A stretch of DNA of 64,000 nt. It comes from Jaltomata sinuosa. Its lineage: Eukaryota; Streptophyta; Magnoliopsida; Solanales; Solanaceae. The stretch spans positions 186,001 to 250,000 of the forward strand of contig QJPP01003558.1 in the NCBI GenBank assembly GCA_003996215.1. Reading direction: 5' to 3'. The notes below the pieces were generated by a model. The model was not told the origin of the DNA. It made no database searches and saw nothing but the letters and a program-made list of their open reading frames with translations. Position 1 is the stretch's first letter. Each line of letters starts with the position of its first letter. Below, piece after piece: positions 1-11,786 of this stretch. The translations under genes and the position numbers were made by a program.

Positions 1-149
1 ATTGAATTTTCTTCTAAGTAAGAATACCAGTTCTGATTCTGAGGTGTTATAAGAAACAAGAAGTATCAAGCTAAAATATACTTAAACAAGGCCCAAATGT
101 GGGTGAAATATGACTAATATGAGTCTAAATTAACCTAATATAATAAACT
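1..149. other. Unassigned AT-rich flank
   Basis: AT-rich sequence with no reading frame or LTR end that I can recognise. It lies downstream of the RT fragment J, and the homology to RT stops near position 150. Confidence 0.4.
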
Positions 150-1740
150 TCTCAATAGCATTAATCTGCACTCTTTCCACGTTTAGACCCTTCTTGGAAA
201 CTATGCGTCCCAATACTATATCTTCCTTTACAAGAAAATTACACTTCTATAAGTTGTACACCAAATTGGTCTTTATGCATCTTTCAAGTTTATTTATGTT
301 ATGCAGTCATACCTCCAAATGACTCCCGAGGAATGAAAATACATCCATGAAAACTTCAATGAAGTCCTCTACAATCTCAGAGAATATAGACATCATGCAC
401 CTATGAAATGTTAAAGGTGCACTGCACAATGCAAATGGAATGCATTTTTAAGCATTTATCCCATAAAGACAAGTGAAGGTAGTTTTCTCCTAATCTTTTA
501 ATGTAATGGTAAATTGTTTATAGCCTAAGTACTCATCTAATAAATAGTAATACTCATGTCCTACTAATATGTCTAACATTGGGTCTATAAATAAAATTGG
601 GTAGTGATATTTCCTTGTGGCTGTTTTTAGTTGTATGTAATCAATGCAAATATGCAAGCTTGTGAATGTCTGGTAAGAATTAGCTCAGCCTTGATATTAG
701 TGATCACTATTGTACCACCTTTATTTGGGACACATTGCATTGGGCTCACCCACTGACTATGTGAAATCAAATTCACTATACCAATATTGAGACACTTAAT
801 CACCACTTTCATCACTACTTCCTTCATGATGGGATTTAACCTCTGGTGATGTTCTACACTAATCTTAGGATTATATTCCAACAAGATCCTATGCATACTG
901 GGCTAATACAATGGATATTTTACATATTCTATGTAATTGCTCATTTTATGTTCCTTAGGACCTTTAGTGCAACTCCAACCTCCTCATCTGATAACTCTGC
1001 TGCAAGAATGAATCACAAGGTTTTTTCCTCCCCTAAGAATGCATTCATAAGGTTGGAGGGAAACTTCTGCAACTCCAACTTTGAGGTTTCCTTAATAGAT
1101 GGATTGGGTTATGTGCCAAGTGATCTGTCAAGAGGCTCAAACTCCCTATTGCTGATGAAAATTCTTTCCATACCTAATATCTGCCCTATTTCTTCTGCAT
1201 ATCTATCTCCATAAATATATTCACACACAAAATCTCTCCTTAATAAGTCTCGTGATAAAATCTGTGGCGATTTTGAATCAATATCTACCACTATTATGAC
1301 TGATGACTCCTTATATATGGTTGGTAGCTTTAGAGCTTTGTACATATCAAACACCTCAACTTTGTCATTTTCCCTCATTGTTAGCTGACTAGCTGACACA
1401 TCTTTATGTGCTCTCCCCCTAGCTAAAAATGGACGTCCAAAAATAAATGGTATTTTTGGATCTGGCTTAAAATCAAGGATCACAAAATCAACTAGAAAGA
1501 TAAAAGAACCAAGTTGCACCGATACATCCTCAATGATGCCTTATGGTCTTTCCAAAGAACGATCATCTTGCTATAACATGATAATAATGGATGAGAGATT
1601 GGCCAACCCCATCTTCTTGAATATTGATGAGGGAATTGGATTGATGTTAGCTCCTAAGTCACAAAGATCTCTATCTCTCACGTTGTGCCTGTTGAATCTT
1701 AACTCACATGCAACTATACGTGATAGATTGGTAAGAGTCT
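150..1740 (-). pseudogene. pol (fragment): Element J: Athila-like protease-RT fragment
   Basis: Degenerate piece of a Ty3/gypsy polyprotein read right to left. The protease lies at about 1720-1510 and has the active-site string CDLGANIN, the D-L-G-A variant seen in Athila-type elements. An ILGRPFLA-like segment (FIFGRPFLARGRA) follows in a 136-codon open stretch at 1519-1109. The RT N-terminus (RRLNP-like, then SQWVSPMQCVPNKGG) is at 896-627, and RT palm sequence ending in IEVFMD is at about 480-350. Homology ends near 150 at a segment resembling the end of the RT thumb. Stops and frameshifts break it throughout, and no RNase H, integrase or LTR is attached. Domain order is visible; the Athila label is inferred from the protease and RT wording. 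Confidence 0.8.
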
Positions 1741-1819
1741 AGATATCATACCCACATAGACTTGTGATTAGTGGTTATCTAGTTAAATCTAATATCAAAA
1801 AATAAGACAAGTGTTTAGT
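1741..1819. other. Short spacer left of element A
   Basis: AT-rich spacer between the protease of fragment J and the left LTR end of element A. No TSD partner can be found because the right LTR of A is truncated. Confidence 0.4.
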
Positions 1820-3435
1820 TTTCACACCTCGAGCCTACACCTTTGATGTAACACGATGCTTAAAATCATAAGTGACCCCAAGCTGACCCATGGCGTGGCA
1901 TATTTCTAAGAAATCACATGATTTAAAAACTAAGTGGAAGCTAAACTGTTAAAACATAAGTTTAGAATTTATCTGAAAATCTATGAAATAATATAAATCT
2001 GAAAAGCAAGACCTAATTCTGAAAATAAGCTGAATATCTAACTCTATGTGTAAAAAGCCTCTACTAACTGACGAGTTGTTGGAACAAGTTCCCAGCTAAC
2101 TCTAAATGTTGAAACTGAAATAACTAAGAAAGCATCATAAACGTCCATCCTTGGATGATGAGAACTCTCCACTAGTAGCCGCTGAGACGACACTGAATCG
2201 AACTAATCACGATGCTGAGTTTAAGAGACTGAACCTGACTCATGATAGAATGCAACACAAAGAGTATGCGATTAATACTTTGAATGTACTGAGCATGTGG
2301 GATATGCAAAGCTATAAAATAACTAAACATGCTAAAATACTGACAAGTTATTTAAATTGCAAACTAAATTTGTAGTACAAAGGCCCAAACGTAATCATGC
2401 ATAAAATTTGTAATGCAGGAATATTATAAAAAGACATAATGAAAATAGTAAAGCTGATCTGGGGGCCAAGTACATATCTTCTGATTCTAAATCTATGGGA
2501 GAGTCTGCTAACTGACATAAACCACATGAGCTAAATGTGGAGACTATTGTATATGCCCCATCAAGAGGACCCAATATACCTTGCCAGGATATAGAGTCAT
2601 GATTGGCATGTTTACTAATTTGAGGCCTAACTGAGGGGATAAATACACCAATGGTGGCATGTAGTTCTGGGTCTTTTATTGTAACTGGGTCCCTAGTTTA
2701 ACTCGGTGTTAAGTACTACTCCAAATACTGAATACTGATAGCACACTTAAAACTGTTGTTTTAAGAGCTGGGTCAAAACTTCACTAGTCTGAAAATGTTA
2801 TTTTGAGAAGGCAATAAACTGAAAATTGACTAATTTCTTTCATAAAATTGAATGCTAGCAATCTAGGTTAATTTCCAAAGAAAACTAGTTCATGTTAAAA
2901 TACTATAATTTCAAGCTAAGTTCTTGTCTTCTCAAAACATTTTAAAAATTCATGCAAGTTATTTAAACTAAAGCATAATTCTTTAAAATAGTGTATAAAT
3001 AATATAATACGCATAAGGGCTAAATTCCATAAAAATAGCATGATAGGGTAAGAATCCTAGTTTCTAAAACCATGAAATTTGAAATAGAAGACTTAGGTTT
3101 TGGGCATAAGGGCGACCTAAACCCTTACTAAATACCCACATCCCTGAATATAGAAGAATCTTGAATTAAGAATGGAGTTTGAAGATTTGGAGAAGAAAGC
3201 CCTAGGTCTTGAAGCTTGAGTAAGTTTCTTTTCTTTTTATGAAGCTTAATCGATGGAATGAGGGAAAAATATTCCAAGTCTGACTAAAACCCCTAAAACA
3301 TTGCTAAAACATTTTTGACTGGGATGGGGATTTGCTAGGGTAAATGCCTAAGTTCCCTGGGGATTTTCTAGGGTGCATGCCTGAGTTCCACGAGGGCAAA
3401 CCACATCCCGGTGATTATTCCACGGTCCGTAGAAC
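1820..3435 (-). repeat. Element A 3' LTR, left part
   Basis: Aligns with 59552-60652 (shared landmarks: the phrase around CACATGATTTAAAAA, the ACTAGTTCATG stretch). The expected TGTCACACC start is mutated to TTTTCACACC at about 1820. It is interrupted at 3435 by element B and resumes at 13287 after one copy of the AGAAC duplication. About 1.6 kb remains here; the whole LTR is about 1.8 kb. Confidence 0.8.
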
Positions 3436-4920
3436 TGATAAATGCTCAAATCGTACTCTCCAAAGATAGAGGCATGATGATCGTCAAGCAAAACACATTT
3501 ATAACTACCCAACAGGTGTCAGGGTTGTACCCATAGAGACTTGATTCTAGCTATATCAAGATTGTATCAAAATGAGTTCACAAAGAGAGTAAATGCTTAA
3601 AACACGGAAATAAAAGGTTGGGGGAATTGGGATTCTGTCACAACAATCACAATTCGAATTAAAGAAAGTAAAATAGATGTACCAAATTGAGTAGGAGACT
3701 AGGGATGTGAATCCAATGTGGCTTTAATGTGGGATAGGGTGATTATCAATTCACACTTATTCTAGCTTATTGACACAAGTAGCATTGGTCATGAGTATGG
3801 TTGTTTATCTCTCGATCAACAACCATATATCCGATAATCCCAGTTAGAGCATTATTGGTTAAATTAGCAAGCAACCAATATCTAGCATAGGGATCCACAC
3901 TATCTCTAGCTTAGACCCTTAAGTGGGTGATTCCGTTAATATGAGCTATTTCTAGCCTCAAATCTGAATGGAGTCCCATGTTCCCACTAGTAATCTCACA
4001 TCCGAAACCATGAAATTGCCTTTCAAGCAACAACATAGTCAAGTAATGAAAATTAATTTTTGCAACCCACAATTTTAGGATTAAAACTTGGTGAAACTAC
4101 TAGATCCATGTCAAATAATCATTTATAAGCTAGAATTAACAACACCCACACCCATTTGTCAAGCACCCATTATCAACACATCCCTAGACAAATGAAATTA
4201 GCCAGTCATGCTAATGGAAAGAGATACACCAAGTGGGTAAGTCAAATACCATTTCATTCAAGCTTAATCTCAAGTTCTAAGCTCAATTTGAGTACACAAA
4301 TGGTTAACCAAGATTTGGAAGAGAGAATAGATTGAAACCATTTTCTTCTTGGAGAGGAAAACTTTTTTTTAAATTTAAAAGCTCTTCAGAATATTCAGGA
4401 CTGGAGAATGTTATTTACAATTTTGCCTAAATTAGCCTTTTATACTTTCCCAAAACATCACAAATTTTTTGGACAAAATTTCCCTTCGAGTGGTATGTGG
4501 TGCAATGTCTGGTTTGCACATCGTGATGTGCGCATCACACACCTTCTTCAGTTGAACCAGTGACTCAACCGACTTGGGAGGTGTCATGTGAAGTTGGTGC
4601 ATTTTTCGCACAAAGACCGCACCCCGTGACAGATCCTTCAGGCAATCCTAAGCTTCATGCGGTGGGAGGTTCAGAATGTACCACGGATTGTGCGTGTCGA
4701 ACAAGCACCGCATCTCAGGACATATTCTTCGTCTCTTTTCGATCACTTCACACTTCACTCCTTTTAAGCTTTTTTTGGGTCCATTTCCTTGTTTTCTATC
4801 TTTGATCACAAGTACCTGCATAGACATCAATAAAGGCCATAAGAACCTCTAAATCTATTCAAAACATAGCAATAATTTATGGATAAAGGCTCAATAAGTT
4901 GGTAGATTACCGACTTATAA
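3436..4920 (-). repeat. Element B 3' LTR
   Basis: Matches 11787-13281 with the same landmarks (TGATAAATGC start; GTAGATTACCGACTTAT end). The final TTATCA is mutated to TTATAA at 4920. It holds the GTGCG/CGCAC-rich block at about 4490-4690. Confidence 0.9.
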
Positions 4921-4960
4921 AACCCCCAAACTTGAACTATTGCTTGTCCTCAAACAAGAT
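4921..4960 (-). other. Element B polypurine tract region
   Basis: On the minus strand this reads TTGAGGACAAGCAA, then AAGTTTGGGGGTTT, directly against the 3' LTR. That is the plus-strand priming arrangement also seen in D, G and H. Confidence 0.75.
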
Positions 4961-7019
4961 ACTCACAAGGCAAGGAATGAATTATTCTCTAGATTCAATC
5001 AAGGTACAAAGGACTGATCTATACTAAAAATTAAGAAAAAGAATAAACAAAACACTAGAACAAATGACTCAATGACTATACTCATCTCAATTTGAACCAC
5101 CACAAACATCAAGGCATTTGGCCATTTCAAAACCTTTTCCGAAAGGACTTTATTTCTCCTTCAAAATCAAGGGAATTTTTTATTCAAAACAAGACATTTA
5201 ATCTTCTCAAGTCACTGGCATGGACCATCAAGGTTTGCCTTGAGATTTGTCACACAAATTGTCTTATTCATTCCTCTCAATTGAAATAGAGACTTCATGT
5301 TTCAATTTGAGTGCATGATGCCACTCACCACAAGAGAGAATCCCACTAACAATCAATAAATTTACAAAACAACATGATTATATGATAAACAAGAAGACTC
5401 TCACTCTCCCAAAGAAGTTCAAGTGCATACGCGTCGAACCATAGGCTTTCTATTCATGTAAATGGCCACTAATGTAGGATAGCCAAGCTCGGAATCACCA
5501 AGGACTTGCGGGTTATGATGTTGTCTAGAGCTAAGGTAAGAATTTCATTTGCTTCAAGTGACTACACCTCCCTAATGCTCTTTTGTTCTCATTTCGAACA
5601 CCGCTCACATTTTCAAATTTCAACTTCACCTTATTTCTCCCTGACACAACCCAAGCTTTTCCTTTTCAACCATTATCATTCTATGGCTTGTATCGCCTTT
5701 GTTTTGTAGCACCTATTCGTTCTTTTCATTTTTGCTTATTGGATTGACTTTTGGAGCATTTTTCAACTCAAACCTAAGGTGATACCTTTCACTTGAAGTG
5801 CATTCCTTTTCTTCTCTTCATTTGATCGCATACACCCCCAAACTTAGGCGTTTGAATATGTTGTCTTTTCATTCCCCCCCCCAAACTTAGGCTTTAGCCT
5901 ACATTTCCCTTTCAAACAATTAGGGAGGACGGGTGCCAAGATAGAGATTCAAAAAGGTCAAGGTGTTAACACAGTGCCAAATGATGGTTACAAGCTCAAA
6001 GGGGTTCACTAGGATTGATGTCATGAGAAGTCGTTTGGGTGAAGTGTCTATCAAAAAGGGCCTAAGGTCATCTTTCAAGCTCGGTCACACCTAGAATTTA
6101 GCCTTGAATCATATTTTTGGAAAGTTCTAGACGACACGCATGCACGAGAATTAAGGTAAAGCCTCACCAGACAAGGCATCATGCCACAAGACTTCTTTTA
6201 TTAGTCTCAAAATCAATTGGGACTAATGATTTTTGACAAGCTATTCCAAGTTCGTTACACACTCGTTTATGAGTCAATCAAGCCAAAGTGAGAGTGTGCA
6301 AGTCATGACAAGAGAATGCTTTTCCTCAAAAATTCATTTCTCTTCTTTCTTTTATTTTCAAAAATAATTTGCCAAGAGAATTTTTTTCGGTGGGCCCATT
6401 TCGAGACAAGCAACTACAGACTCAATTTTAAACTAAAACTTGGCGTTTTCCCTTAAGAAAGTCACCTCTCAATCTATCATAGGAAAACACCAACCCGGTT
6501 CAACACAAAAACAAAATAAAAAGAAAGATAAAGAAAACTTTTGCTCCTTGGTAAAGAACTGTGGTATTAAGAAAACCCTTGGAGTTTATTGCTAAACTAC
6601 TATTAACAAGGCGATGTCCAAATTGCGTGCTCATGATTCAATTAAGAACAAGCCTCGCCATAGGCCTTTAGCGCATTTGTAAAGAACGGGTAGTTAGACA
6701 ATGGGGCATATAAGACCAACCCGGCAACACAATTTCAACAACAAAAATAAAGCCCGACGAGGGCGCAAATAAGCTCAAAACAAAAGCATAAGCAAAAGGC
6801 CTGGCAAGGGCAATAAGCATCACAATCATCTAAAATATGCCCGACAAGGGCCAAATCAAATCTAGCAGGAATTTCAAAAAGGCCCGGCAAGGGCAATAAA
6901 AACAATATCTCAAGGGCAATCGTGGGCACCGAACAAAAAGCACAAAAAGCAAGTAAAGCCACCCACTCCACATAAAACTAGCACTACCCTCAATTCTAAT
7001 AGATCAAGTGAAAGAAGGT
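4961..7019 (-). other. Element B 3' non-coding region
   Basis: About 2 kb between the second ORF and the polypurine tract. It has no convincing gene. It is homologous in reverse to 44951-47010 of element H, with shared phrases around the CTTGTCATGACTTGCACAC segment. Four spaced copies of a near-palindrome GCCCGRCRAGGGC occur at 6752-6894. A C8 run lies near 5873. Confidence 0.6.
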
Positions 7020-8500
7020 AGAACTCCCTGGAGGACTAGGCCTCATCATCATCATTATTTGCAGCTGTCTCCTAATCTGAGGTTCTTCCACTCGAGCCAG
7101 CACCACCCTTTCAGGAGTGCGCAGTAAGTGTGGGGTCTCTGAGAACCGTCTGAAAGTCAGGATTCTGATCATCATCCAACTCATAATCCTTATTTCTAGG
7201 CTGCGCATCATCATCATCCACCTAAGCTATAAATAAGTCATCTAGGGGGCCGGGAATTGAATGAGGTGGAGGCAAGGTTGTCAAATATACTTCTACCACT
7301 GGAGCTTTACCTTTGGCCTTGCCAACATCTTCTCGAAGTGTTGTGATCGCCCCTTCAGTGACATCTACCCTCTTGCACAGTGTGTTCAAGCTATCCACTA
7401 CCCCTTGAGCTGCAGTCTTGACAACTCTGTTTATCATATCGGGTAATTTGGTAGCTAAGTTAGCAAGTTATAGCTCATGCCTATAAGTTTTATCCACCAT
7501 GTCTTGAAGGCCACTTTTGGTCATCGAGGGAGCATGGGCATGTGTACGTGCCTCAGAAGTATCCTGGGATGGAGATATAGTGGCTACTCCAGCATCAAGC
7601 TCATCATTGTCAACTTCCCCCGACTGCTCAATCCTTTGCTTTTTAAATATGGGGGCGTCCATATCTACTTTCTTATCCAGATCAATCAGCCTAACTGCAT
7701 AGGTGACTTTGTCATAGCTGAAGTATGGGATGTCGGCCTTTGCACAAAACTTGCTGATCAATATCGGAAAAGGGAATGCGTCATTTCCCCTACATGCTTT
7801 CCTCCGAATTACCATAGCTATTATTTCCCCAAAATTCACATGCTCCCGTGTCATAATGGCAGCAACTAGAATGGCCCCCTCTTGAGTTATCTTCTAGTCA
7901 TTTTGAGAGGGTAGGAATCAGATTCTGACGAGATCATACCGCAGACGGGCTTTAAAGTGCAGAGTTCTTTTTAGGATGTCACCTCCCACAGTGGCCCACA
8001 TAGGAGTTGAAAGAGCAAGGATAGAACCAGTTTCATGCTATGGTTTCACTTTTGCTTGCAACTTAGCCATGAGAGCCGGTGCAGGTTTGATTGGGTTTTC
8101 CCAATACTTGGCATTGATGGCAGCGGGGGTAATGCACACTTTCTTTCCCCTGACCACAACTGAGTTCAGGTTGGGGAATTTTTCTACCGGCCCTCTATAA
8201 CCTTTTTAATCTTGCGTGGCTTGATAGGCCGCAAAGAACTCCCGCATGACTTTTTGATAGTATCCCCCAGGGAAATTTTGAAAAAGGTACCAACATTGTT
8301 CAGCAAATTGACGGTGCATGTTGGGAACCTCAGCCTCGACTTCCCCTAAGTTAAAGCTCTGCTCTTCGTTGAATGTTCTAGCCTTGTCCCTGGTGTAGAT
8401 GGATTTATGCCTTCCACCCCGAATCAGATCCTTGCTTCTTCAGCGGCAGATAATTTCCTTGGTTGGCCTCCCATGTTTATCCTGCTAGAAGACATGTTCT
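7020..8500 (-). pseudogene. Element B second ORF, plant transposon-protein-like
   Basis: Minus-strand reading frame broken by stops and frameshifts. Its best open part is 7854-7468, with VNFGEIIAMVIRRKACRG and PFPILISKFCAKADIP. Upstream, around 8180-8100, it reads VVVRGKKV followed by PAAIN. The same blocks occur in order in element H (FVIVRGKEVQINPAAIN; FKEVVTLVIKRKARRGGD; FPVLINKICAQDD). The family resembles proteins annotated as putative plant transposon protein (Transposase_32-like), recalled rather than searched. A C-terminal acidic linker and a heptad-like segment (7437-7222) follow. It sits where pol would be in an autonomous element. Function is unknown; no catalytic triad is apparent. 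Confidence 0.6.
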
Positions 8501-8535
8501 GTATCCATAGATTGTGTGCCAAAACAAACAAAAAT

Positions 8536-9581
8536 CTAAGAAAAAGTTAACAAACTAAAAAGGTTTGAATGCACCGGACTAGAAAAACAAAGTAGGTGAC
8601 TGAAGGCTTGTGCGTACCACATGTGAAATGCACCAAAAGGAGTGTGCGTCGCATGTGCTATTGCATAAGCTTACAGAATCCTACAGGGATTTTTCAATCG
8701 AGGTGCAAAGCTAGTGCGAAATGCACCATCCAAAGTGCATGTCGCACTACGCTTTGCCCCTCAAAACAGTGAGCTGGCTATCTTTTTGAACATGGTGTGA
8801 TGCCTTGTGCGACCCACACATCAAGATATATGCATCGCATACGAAACACACAAAGGCATAATTGGAATTTATGGTTCCTTGTGTTCTTGTGAATTATGCA
8901 TGTGATCCGTACAACAAGATGTGCTTAGGCACTTGGCACCACACAACAAACCAATCAACATTTAAAGAAGGGGGTAAGGGATATCATGACCATAAACATA
9001 CGAGTACTCAGACTTCTCTGGATTTCCATTGACAACAACAAGAAAGAAAAGCACTTAATGACTTCCCTTAAGATAGACGTTACCCCATCTATAATCGGGA
9101 ACATCAAACCCTTACTTGCAATAATGGGCACCAACAAAATTAGCAACAATTAATCCCTCCCCGCACAAGATCATACACCCAAAGATAATTTGCAACAACG
9201 AATCATGGGCATACAAGTAGCAAAATTCAGCCCTAATAATCAGTTCTCAAAAAAACCTCATGACTAACGATGATTTTCCCCTTAAGAACGACGTCACCCA
9301 ATCTATCATTGATCCAAACCATTCATCAATCACAAGTGGGTTACTCAGACTTTACCCCAAACTTAGATTTCAAGGATAAAATTCACTACAAATCAATATG
9401 CATTAACAAAATTCAAGTTTGACGAAGTTGACAATAAGCAAAAATTTTAATACAACTCAAAATTGGGGACCCAAAATTTTTCGGATCTCTTCCAAAATCA
9501 ACATGACTATTCTACTAAGCATGCTTCACAATATAAGTTCCCAACATTCATAAAAACCAATATTTAACATCGGGAACTTAC
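8536..9581 (-). other. Candidate intron upstream of element B second ORF
   Basis: On the minus strand the sequence CACTTGTG is followed by GTAAGTTCCCG with the donor G at 9581. A T-rich tract ending CTTTTTCTTAG gives an acceptor at 8537-8536, just before the second ORF. Element H has the same boundaries, with the donor changed from GT to AT. Splicing is inferred from consensus and conservation only. Confidence 0.4.
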
Positions 9582-9800
9582 CACAAGTGAAGATTAGATG
9601 GAGAGGAGTGAAAATTGAGGCTTTTTGTAGTCTAAGAATGGTGACCCACTTGGCTTGCCCGGAGAGACTAGCGGCAACGACAGTGGAAGAGCAGTGGAGA
9701 TGGTTGGGTGAGAGGAGGAGAATATTTTTGGGGAATTTTGAGGGATTTAGTGAGAATTTTGAGAGAAAAATTTAGAAGTTAGAGAGTAAATAGGGTAAAG
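9582..9800 (-). promoter_or_regulatory. Pyrimidine-rich leader of element B second transcript (candidate)
   Basis: On the minus strand this is a run of CT-rich sequence (CTCTCTAACTT, TTTTTCTCTC, TCTCCTCCTCTCACCC) immediately upstream of a consensus splice donor. It resembles a plant 5' untranslated leader. Element H has the same block at 42140-42365. A promoter is inferred. Confidence 0.35.
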
Positions 9801-10329
9801 GTGGTGAAGGAGGCAGTTTTAAGAAGAAAAAAAAAGAAGAAAACTCGGTCGGGTCATCTTCATGTCGGGTTGGTCAGTGAGTTATGTCAATTAAAATTCA
9901 ATATTACATGTTGTTCACCACGACATGCGATTCGCACCAGCCTTGGTGCGGACCGCATATCATTTCACACATCGTCCTTTTATTCCCCTGGGTTTGCCCA
10001 GGCTTCTGGTTTTCCATGCGATTGAGGTGCGATGTGCACTTGGACTAGTGCAGAATGCACCGCCTAACGCACATCACCTCCAATTTTTCAACTTCCTTCC
10101 AGGCACTCTATTTTGGCTTGCGGTAAGCTGTGCGACATACACATTGCTTGTGCAGTCTTCACAGTCCTCTTCATAGCCCATGTTTTCACTTGTCCATGTT
10201 TCTACTCCATGCGTTCCCCACAAACACACCAAAAACAACAAAAGATAACCAAAAACAAAGTAAGGAAACTTGGGTTGCCTGCCAAGCAACGCTTGATTTA
10301 ATATCGCGGCTCGATGATGCTACCTCAAA

Positions 10330-11660
10330 TCACTCATTGTTTAGATTGGTGATGGTATCACTGAGCAGCATCCCCTTCATCCTCGGGTTCATTTAGCTTA
10401 AGAGGTGGTTCATTTGTGCCTCAAGATGCTTGATCGAGGCTGATTGAGAGCTCACGGTTTGGTGAAGTGTTGAAACTTCAGTCTTTAGCTCACTCACTCC
10501 CGTATTTGTCGTATCCACCTTCTTGAGAACCAAGGACAACATGTCCTCTAGCTTGGAATGAACAGGGTTGCTTGTGCCCGATTGGTAAAGAGAGTACACC
10601 TTGTTTGAAGGTATATAGGGATTTGAGCTCCGGTGATTGAAGCGATCACTATCTTTGTCTCTATCCCTTTAATTTCCGTCCCTTTTTTATCTCGTATCCA
10701 ACCTTGGTTCTCCTCCCTCGGGCGATAATACTCGGGATGTGAACTCACTGACACAAAGATCAGTTTACCATCGACAACTGTCATTAGCACATCACCACTC
10801 TCTTTGATTTTCGAAGTACTCATAACATTTACCACTTTCGTACCACCTACTCCCATTACATGATTAGCTATAAAGTCAATTTGTGTCATCATCTTGGCCA
10901 TTGACTCATCCTGCTCCTCATTTTTTTTTGTCAATTCATTGGTCAAGATGGATGAGGGCATTTTCGAAGTTGGCATATCCACTTCTCTCCTATGCCAAGC
11001 TTGGTTGGTTTTGGTCATTCGCTCTAACAAAGTTGAGGCAATGGGAAATTCTAAGTCCATGAAGGTTCCACCTCCAAGGTTTTGAGCCACTGACTTATTT
11101 AGAGAGTTCAACGACCGATAGAAGCATTGTATCATTATGTAGTTCGATAACTCATGGTTTGGACATAAGAGAAGCTTCTTTTTAAACCTTAACCAAACCT
11201 CATGTAGAGGCTCATCGGGGAGTTTCATAAAGTTTGTAATCTCATCTCTTAGCTTCATCATTTGAGATGGAGAAAAGAATCTCGATGTAAATGCCTCAAC
11301 CAACTTGGCCCAATATATGATAGAATTATCTGGCAACTCTTCCAACCACGCTGTGGCTTCCCCCGTCAACGAAAAAGGGAATAGGTGTAATCAGATGGAC
11401 TCTTGGGAGATATGTTGAAACATGAACGGTTGGCAAATATCCACAAAATTTTGGATATGCTGGTTGGCATCATCATGTGCTGCTCCACCAAATAGGCCCT
11501 TTATTTGGATTAGGTAGAGCATGGTGCTAGTCACGTGAAAGACAACATTTCCCACTGTGAGGGGTAGGTGGATTGCACCCACACCCCTTGCATCATAGGC
11601 TTATCCTCATCGACCTCCATGAAGCCGTCAATGCTCTAATTGTCGTCGGTCTCGTTCATA
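10330..11660 (-). pseudogene. gag: Element B gag
   Basis: Gag polyprotein of a Ty3/gypsy element. The long open part is 11369-10548 (273 codons), preceded in the same frame by 11582-11391 and separated from it by one stop that looks like CGA to TGA. The capsid-like region contains EATAWLEELPDNSI, RFFSPSQMMKLRDEI and DEPLHEVWLRFKKKL, typical of retrotransposon gag. A C-terminal frame (10599-10393) gives LEDMLSLVLKKVDTTNTG, a probable coiled coil. No zinc knuckle is seen. A frameshift near 11585 separates the N-terminal residues. Homologous to the element H gag at 40269-41640. It would assemble particles with enzymes supplied by another element. Confidence 0.85.
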
Positions 11661-11762
11661 GGCTAGCCTGCTTAATCATAACACAAACAACAAACAAAAG
11701 CAAAAGAAACAAGTACTCTCAAAGTGACTTCAAATCAATAATCAAAAATAGCTATCAATTCA

Positions 11763-11783
11763 AGTCCCCGACAACGACGCCAT
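11763..11783 (-). other. Element B primer binding site
   Basis: Just inside the 5' LTR, the minus strand reads TGGCGTCGTTGTCGGGGA. This is a two-change version of TGGCGCCGTTGCCGGGGA, the site used by Athila-type elements and thought to pair with a tRNA-Asp 3' end. The tRNA identity is from memory. Confidence 0.8.
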
Positions 11784-11786
11784 TTT

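Noticed and set aside
846..1214. 122-codon plus-strand ORF
   Set aside because: It lies antisense to the protease-RT fragment J, whose minus-strand translation matches known domains; the plus frame matches nothing.
6735..6971. Cys/Phe-rich 78-codon minus ORF
   Set aside because: Although H has a partly similar frame, the signal comes from the spaced GCCC/GGGC repeats in a non-coding 3' region; the frames do not start or end alike.
9801..10301. Plus-strand ORFs around the gag-distal region of B
   Set aside because: Several overlapping frames antisense to element B; the shared signal is the GTGCG/CGCAC motif block, not protein conservation.
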